The notes under the pieces are model-generated. The model saw nothing but the letters and a program-made list of their open reading frames with translations, searched no databases and was not told where the DNA came from. From a virus: 26,173 bases of DNA. The position numbers were made by a program, and so were the translations under genes. The DNA lies in the IMG/VR virus record IMGVR_UViG_3300020472_000146, positions 1-26,173 of that record. One strand, given 5' to 3'. Positions 24,901 through 26,173 of the stretch are shown piece after piece (position 1 is the first letter of the stretch; every line of letters begins with the position of its first letter).

Positions 24901-26173
24901 CTTCCTTACGCATTACCTGAATTGCCATGTCCTTGGCATATTCAAAGCAACGAATAGTTTCGTCTTTCTTAGCATCTAGGTATGCAACAGCACCACTATC
25001 ATAATGGTATGCAGCATCCCATGTCTCTGCGTTACCACCAAATGCTACGTTCTGTTCAATTGCTTTCAGTGCATCAGAAATATCATCAAGACAATCTTGT
25101 GATGTATATCCTGTAGGTGAAGTATATCCAGGGAAGTCAATTGACATCCTATCAAATGCTTCAGCAGCAATGAATGCTCTGTTTGCTTCAATTAAGTTAG
25201 CAGCATCACCATGACGATTAGAGAATACTTTCTTCTCTCCAGTTAAATTCTTAACTCCAAGTTCAATAGTTGCTGAGTCAACAACACGCTTAACATATGT
25301 GTTATCTGGAACGACAGGTGAGTTAGGACGTGTAGCATTCGCTTGTAACTGTCCATTAGGGAACTGAGTAGGATCATAGTCAGCAACAGTCATACCTTGA
25401 ACGATACCACTAGTGTCACCAACATTAACTAATGAAGAAGTTGCAACTGTCTCACAACCCTGACGTAGGTACACAAAGTTACGAGATGCAGCAATTGCTA
25501 GATCTCTAGCATAATCATATGCTTCCAATGTTTCTGTTAATTCACCAGTAATATAACTGAGTTGACTGGTTCCTTGAGTCTGGACATAATAAGATTCAGC
25601 AGCCTGAATAGTATTAATATTACCACCCAATCTTAAATCTTGTATAGTAGCACCAAGTAGATAACCAATATCTCTACGACACTTGACTATATCAATATTG
25701 TCATTAATTTTTAAATTAGGATACTTACCTAGGATATATCCATATGCTTCATAAGCAATGAAATCTTTATTTGCTTCAATCCTATTAGCAGTATCAAGGT
25801 TAGCATTGTTAGGTGTATAACCAGATGGATTTAATACCTCTGCTGATACAGTAAACTTATCAAAACCAGTTGGTGTTAAAGTAGAACTATACTCATTATA
25901 ACCAGTATCATTTGGTTGAAGTTTAACTTTAATCTCATCATCTAACTTAGCACCTATACGATAACCCTCTATAGTTGCTGCTGGACGTTTCTTAGGATCA
26001 TATGCTAAGTCATCACCAATATACAATTTAGTATGGTTGCCAACATCATTAGATGCTTGTACATCTAGAGTATAGTAAGCATTCTTCTTAACATTTCCTG
26101 ATGAAGTGGAGACAACCTGAGGAGGAATAATATCAGTAATATATCCACCCTTATCTTGGTTAAAGGCATAACC
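12992..26173 (-). CDS. Giant virion structural protein, 5' end beyond right edge (at least 4393 aa)
   Basis: A TTG at 26026 could start the frame, but it remains open through base 26173 with no stop (reading GYAFNQDKGG, then IPPQVVSTSS, then NVKKNAYYTLDV), so I regard the true start as lying outside the window. Order of parts: N-terminal strands; helical modules at 25795-21115 (five copies); a nested stack of eight beta units at 24680-22200 inside the third helical module; four 36-residue Cys-led repeats, 21073-20633; a broad beta-rich middle with 'PHGLETGTAVRLVPR' at about 20330-20280; fibre-shaft-like repeats (VGINVT, LAVNGG, LTIDNS), about 17700-14930; and a C-terminal tip domain (GDTFVVYLPDNP, VSIIDVGGN, WWLKEV). 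I see no signal peptide, protease or self-chaperone domain. It resembles the very large 'virion structural protein' family of marine T4-like phages; a baseplate or side-fibre role is inferred. Stop TAA at 12994-12992. Confidence 0.9.
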   Translation of the reverse strand, partial: GYAFNQDKGGYITDIIPPQVVSTSSGNVKKNAYYTLDVQASNDVGNHTKLYIGDDLAYDPKKRPAATIEGYRIGAKLDDEIKVKLQPNDTGYNEYSSTLTPTGFDKFTVSAEVLNPSGYTPNNANLDTANRIEANKDFIAYEAYGYILGKYPNLKINDNIDIVKCRRDIGYLLGATIQDLRLGGNINTIQAAESYYVQTQGTSQLSYITGELTETLEAYDYARDLAIAASRNFVYLRQGCETVATSSLVNVGDTSGIVQGMTVADYDPTQFPNGQLQANATRPNSPVVPDNTYVKRVVDSATIELGVKNLTGEKKVFSNRHGDAANLIEANRAFIAAEAFDRMSIDFPGYTSPTGYTSQDCLDDISDALKAIEQNVAFGGNAETWDAAYHYDSGAVAYLDAKKDETIRCFEYAKDMAIQVMRKEDIFVFGSHGLTQVNTTAQLNSSNTAITTASDPITAVAPDPVNDKAGDARNLILANADLIAHESVERMLLQSSTEKFTPTAAAYNPASGDLTLTINSHGLTGATSLSASDADYTASTGVLTITSNGHGMVEGERVHITDGSLAFTCGMDNNTTTHAYPRATDPVSGKWLEISNVTTNTFDVHVGDSPLISFTPTGADYNPATGVMVLTVGAHGLTAGTNIKIAQNSLRFTCAKDSNATEHTYPRATDPIVNGVAIDSVTSNTITVNVGQANDATAGAHTFVHSTDNSVVTGGDYVHASVPASFTASGIKRENDAIRIDYNALTFTCGMDGNSSQHTYPRVSDPSGGALLAIGDTTANTVTVNVGKSVEKTYDVGGASYNHTTGDLTLSISNHKLLKGQSIRLADNSIKFTCGQDANATQHSYPRATDPAYQTALPITSVGSSNHTATDADYDPATGILELTVANHGFANGDSIKISEGSLTFTCLFDNNLTEHAYPRLSDPKNDKWLTISDATVNTFKVNVDAAGADQQYTPTTGTTYDPATGDLTLTIGSHALSQGDGITIDNDALSFTCTMDGNQVAQTYPRAGKDQASGRSLPIKSITGTTVTVNVGVAGDDKYFQPTAGTYNAATGEMVLTVGQHGLAVGSDITLKDNSLTFTCDKDGNATEHSYPRPGTDPYAGKSIAVTAVGSTTHTATGAVYTPSTGSLLISIANHGFSNGDYIQIADNSLKFTCELDGDTAEKSYPRTGFDPSSGRWLKISNVVANAFEVNVGISQDTSNHTFVEATGSGITRQDGTFTINVGFDADANNQYAHTFVEALPDAVEYEPQSLHTFVDGSPNSVKHLPQSAHTFKRGATGGILKQGGTITVNVNVGASGQQYPHTFVIADPGAVISGGQYPHTFVDAVDNSIHKVFYVGGTNPASKIYHSKDCVDDVVDVLKAVADNVAYGGNDKVWDAAYSYKTGNHVVGEESETNVVFDYAKEMAALVSRNQEVLTIGSHGLTQSMNSQITTDFAQTADNKGGDAYNLIQSNKEFIAEEAYERMILNNAGFLPPTGNPQDCIDDIADFVNEVSYNVGFGGNDRTWDMANLYVTGAHVAGEEEQTLAAFKDATEIMIQVMRNEKVLVIGSHGGTQTYNTGITSFVANPINNKVADARDLIVSNKNFVAEIALGRMITQYPSYTWQTGYSSTDCLDDLKDVVDVVAHNLAYGGNDRVWDAANMYVAGAHAAGSENETIYAFNQVRDLIRQVMTNEAVTVGGHTSLAQATDTSITDGVTNGDCDAPKATVTSLVQILTNTISTPSSLLSVTRTGATYKCPTVESAINTLSGIVSNAITAPESLALVTRVRSAGKCEDVRNSIDTLFTIIQNTITTPSSLNSISRSSSNGSCQNVASTISTLFGILTTTINDATSSNPTGYLNSIERKTSPEGVSFGASVNPNTTTTNSYLWFTLPAGIYADPTLFTPSTDTSITIDAGYPQCNSQSDAVRQFFANIKTIIQNGLNSVPRAQAASVGALSNRATLWKIAGTNPHGLETGTAVRLVPRPKAGVDVDKRKVRLPNGFETNEKYYVIASGRNTLPENYSGVSQFNGNENSQVYFMLASSVENAAAGIYLHSAEVEAIDPDVEIDVYQFILDDKYDLHQYGCKMDGTVPSGIRTDVPHVFDVPHENTGSPAKPPTAHKVFFREDTDNSKKLPSVSGTYAFDPAVTFQSGTNQGKIRDDKFFYVRYDNAKVFTVYKTAELAVQGQITIDFAPDPSTTYGFFVFADKRQSPMRFDPSFDNPNSTEMGKWYLNVKPNSDGANTNTSMEILARLHTQAYNQNSGQDKTNDSWFERVTDDREADERIYRFRYVIPKYLKSVRDPLNGFTIKVRKDETRKLLPQRLVLEPITGTALAQFSNPNQSNEKIGSTQSQFDDPSNNILIDNQYDPYRKVLDSDPIGSTFIKKITSNNYVGMTVQSARYLTGANIELTVIDPYINNAALANEKLTTVKITAPEGGSTATGFSFSKDLKQDDNTQPTFNKVVWNSPHATGYGYIHAVCQVPGTPSEWHLILKGVVNTTGKLLFSETDNIRFEQGSVYADLKSDPDYGKSLDTKDLIGKNLPQYYYKQLGASVYTITPGDIIPDDTGNDYRVVSVEDAGDIDDTFYIFNVQEIKRRIFEQQEGVYYITAVRGNHSPYPTGAGNLGNFRNMKFSQPISKLYPLNYKNDPLWYQHPKLDPAAIDPPATYSAADNYVHGLVKVNDFKGSMTKEAVVDFTKTSALIDYSYTGTSTIQAKPGNASSGSEDRLIPITGTNDVVSQQKLYVELRRPSIARAGNHTFEYLGFGPGNYSTGLPQRQEVVLTTTQDFYSQSKKQDGGLVFYTGLNSNGDLYIGNRKIDAITGEEVFLERAALVDSEDDGEDLGSLVTTFDTPVTFNKNITVNGGDDQNMVNRFNSPVEVNVLGTIGKDALIIQSNISTNAADTEDQSLDRTAQFLNGDTKGDVVISKNRVAASVFQFNPRGSNGAAQGYRIQNHVVGLLGSNVTPNQTPLVVNGGSALYPEQNVVYSFAGAPLTGDMLLKGEEVGKSGSLGWIYANYYADVANASIYSLQPESTSVPSRKIRIYWNGLTNQSIGLTSGSQIRINGMLDSAFNDTFNIIPGSFDKTNTWVEFNLDIGNERTDISGDVVRLWSTEVSLNNPSLLMEYSNSSWKEFGVIGAEAIRANVDYLGEYKLGINTVARAEHQSAKNAWTELATEPRANLDVVGTAFISGKTFDNTNWLTNSVLGNRTESSVDNAFLVGGDSRPGVDANNVPLQDNEATLRVSTTNGGRVGINVTNGQLNGTADTRFNAALAVDGSGYISQNLRVENDLAVNGGGGGNIANITTTIDTGTFEFVNDTTFKGIAATSSVAGTNGLKMAGYLHNIEIGNATTDIQDIKIGNVSTHSTITIADTVDGTIETGATNGTNVSLVTIGGAYNSVESASETRIGTKSFKIDGDVWLGWRRTPTDLSQTVDFKSKATVVNFLSNSGGPSTVNFATKASEINIAGQGGVTTINNSLEVAASAKFNSNVELCGGNSSGYYVGNRGQLGTTIINHTNGLAADPENPDKNVDLVNVLVTGPNDTGYNQINTGGFNYWGSVYFRLAKTQVGGIPEVAPQTLPEIPESENCFYLPLLNACDNYYAVGDYILINSPIVTGGHPEIVEVVELTRASIAPFWIKVRRNPLGNFAAAVNSHLDFTVLYKCEIQFNSTWTTQDLDNTGPQDDVYLAEFGGSLDTADYIIVGRDAQGTLGEFIKIAEIKDEVAQVFTINDCDSPAKTVFEVNSVTGDTYVGGKLTIDNSVSLNGGCGSTVRTFGTNDPPAASFIGDVIAESGTVNATGISGIDTDDIAKLQVGDIVKLTSYNENQRPILPVNTRITEIDDTSITLSNGIGALSAINNASFSASRNEEVTITNGSNQNSLYLDTCTATLEIGSQYRRIQVSRCLPDVQDAADTETAFRSVKEHIRAYSYWLDPKVLQSNGPISALSSNATTGTVPGSVYLPVSQIGVADGLFLVGDLVIVGDAQDIANRGLTAGEQTFEIMKIEAVDEVNKVLRCAPGQEGTTALALSNYTAGSGNTTVMRLLKHPESSSVFDIQSRTRTISGVDIPYVSLILEKGYIVQTKLDYANWVRFHDTRTTGTFDDAFFYVGDDINSAVNKGCLFGNVHQDVMNEFTHAGVVPHQTGDLTVNKDLTMIGGDITVYDSVKKTKLFAFRNDDGHADHAANIDFEAGIIGRGTITLYSTSCPENVAVNSCDPSFSVDVFKNVVAGSTFTVTGEAIQSPTRTPKLTIDNLGVSGANKYVINQDQSIDAFGINNFTTKSGGRHARYVATGADESDKYLTANIQYFANVANGDTFVVYLPDNPNSGDEVSIIDVGGNLTYNTSLVVRAQGTGTRVQGDAQGTSLGIEGTTIWGSGELVVQTPNAAFTLVYLGGTDSDNNVVGGSVTGWWLKEV
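12995..13400 (-). other. C-terminal tip domain of the giant protein
   Basis: The last about 135 residues read RYVATGADES, YFANVANGDTFVVYLPDNP, then EVSIIDVGGNLTYNTSLVVR, a QGDAQG turn and FTLVYLG, ending GWWLKEV. The pattern 'LP..P..GD.V.I.D.G.N...N...V...G..I.G' is, from memory, a common C-terminal beta domain of phage tail fibres. A distal or trimer-capping position is inferred. Confidence 0.55.
12997..13001 (-). promoter_or_regulatory. Strong Shine-Dalgarno (GGAGG) for the 473-aa collar gene
   Basis: GGAGG lies 8 bases upstream of ATG 12988 and is embedded in the codons of the last three residues (KEV) of the giant gene. It is the clearest ribosome-binding site in the window and would let this gene initiate independently of the upstream giant cistron. 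Confidence 0.75.
15700..17700 (-). other. Fibre-shaft-like beta repeats of the giant protein
   Basis: This part carries short irregular beta repeats typical of tail-fibre shafts: FNKNITVNGG, VLGTIGKDALI, TLRVST with GRVGINVT, AALAVDGSGYIS with LRVENDLAVNGG, and a ladder of I-x-I/V-x-I strands (DIKIGN, TITIAD, SLVTIGG). A beta-helix or triple-beta shaft is inferred; no copy number is claimed. Confidence 0.55.
20633..21073 (-). repeat. Four tandem 36-residue repeats each starting with Cys
   Basis: Cys codons sit at exactly 21073, 20965, 20857 and 20749, 108 bases apart. Each unit reads C....V...I.TL..I..N.I..P.SL..(V/I).R; the fourth is extended by 6 residues before its Arg. The amphipathic pattern predicts a helix, a PxSL turn and a short second helix. 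I do not recognise a named family. Confidence 0.85.
21115..25795 (-). repeat. Five helical modules, the third split by the beta stack
   Basis: Each module has an N-half, 'LI.AN..fIA.EA..RM', and a C-half, 'CLDDI.D....v..N.a(Y/F)GGN...WDAA..Y..GA', then 'QVMRNE' and 'GSHG.TQ'. Copies lie at about 25795-25470 (divergent: GYLLGA, LRLGGN), 25210-24865, 24768-24690 plus 22140-21895 (two halves separated by the beta stack), 21848-21509 and 21460-21115. The module resembles helical repeats I recall from marine T4-like structural proteins. Function is unknown; the alternation of module and exposed insert suggests a scaffold carrying projections. Confidence 0.8.
22200..24680 (-). repeat. Stack of eight beta units (opener, FTC..YPR core, VNVG strand, HTFV closer)
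   Basis: Eight FTC codon triplets lie at about 24467, 24212, 23927, 23672, 23453, 23192, 22931 and 22709, each followed by D-x-N/D and a YPR. Eight openers of the form Y-x-P-A-T-G-x-L-x-L-T-I-x-x-H-G occur. HTFV or HTFK closers occur at 24062, 22559, 22460, 22406, 22352, 22256 and 22202 (low coordinate of each), plus one degenerate closer (DYVHASVPASF) after the first. Core spacing is 219-285 bases. The closers are not in tandem order with the cores: six are piled up at the end. These units are known to me only as a recurrent motif of marine T4-like phage structural proteins; fold and ligand are not established here. Each unit carries one conserved cysteine. Confidence 0.85.

Overview
The window is a single, tightly packed minus-strand block of virion genes from a tailed phage. 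The low G+C, AT-rich codon choice, very long tail-fibre-type proteins, three consecutive tail-collar proteins and repeat motifs recalled from marine T4-like myoviruses (for example 'HTFV', 'FTC..D.N....YPR', 'GAVRIIWG') point to a myovirus of marine picocyanobacteria or SAR11-type bacteria, or a contig from a marine virome. This assignment rests on recalled family knowledge, not on a database search. No tRNA, CRISPR, insertion sequence, integrase, lysis gene or metabolic gene was seen, and there is no intergenic gap longer than 3 bases.

In transcription order (right to left): (1) a giant structural protein, 26173-12992, open to the right edge, at least 4393 residues; (2) a 473-residue collar-domain protein, 12988-11567; (3) a 449-residue collar-domain protein with a cysteine/tryptophan-rich insert, 11567-10218; (4) a 2973-residue glycine-rich collar-domain fibre, 10218-1297; (5) a 311-residue protein with a tail-assembly-chaperone-like motif, 1294-359; (6) the start of an unrecognised protein, 359-1. 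The genes meet at 1-base stop/start overlaps (TAGTG, TGATG, TAATG) or 2-3 base gaps, so they look like one translationally coupled operon for the baseplate-distal or tail-fibre part of the virion.

The most striking content is architectural. In the giant protein, eight beta units lie in a region where opening strands, FTC/YPR cores and closing strands (VNVG-type and HTFV-type) are equal in number but not in tandem order. They read as properly nested brackets, last opened, first closed. The whole stack is itself inserted in the middle of one copy of a helical module. The glycine-rich protein shows the same logic: openers A, B, X, C, D, X' are followed by closers x', d, c, x, b, a. Its collar domain also appears to be split by a PEBP-like domain. 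Together these suggest that the phage builds long host-contacting projections by repeatedly inserting domains inside domains. The chain would run out to a tip and return, unlike the parallel trimer of a classical tail fibre.
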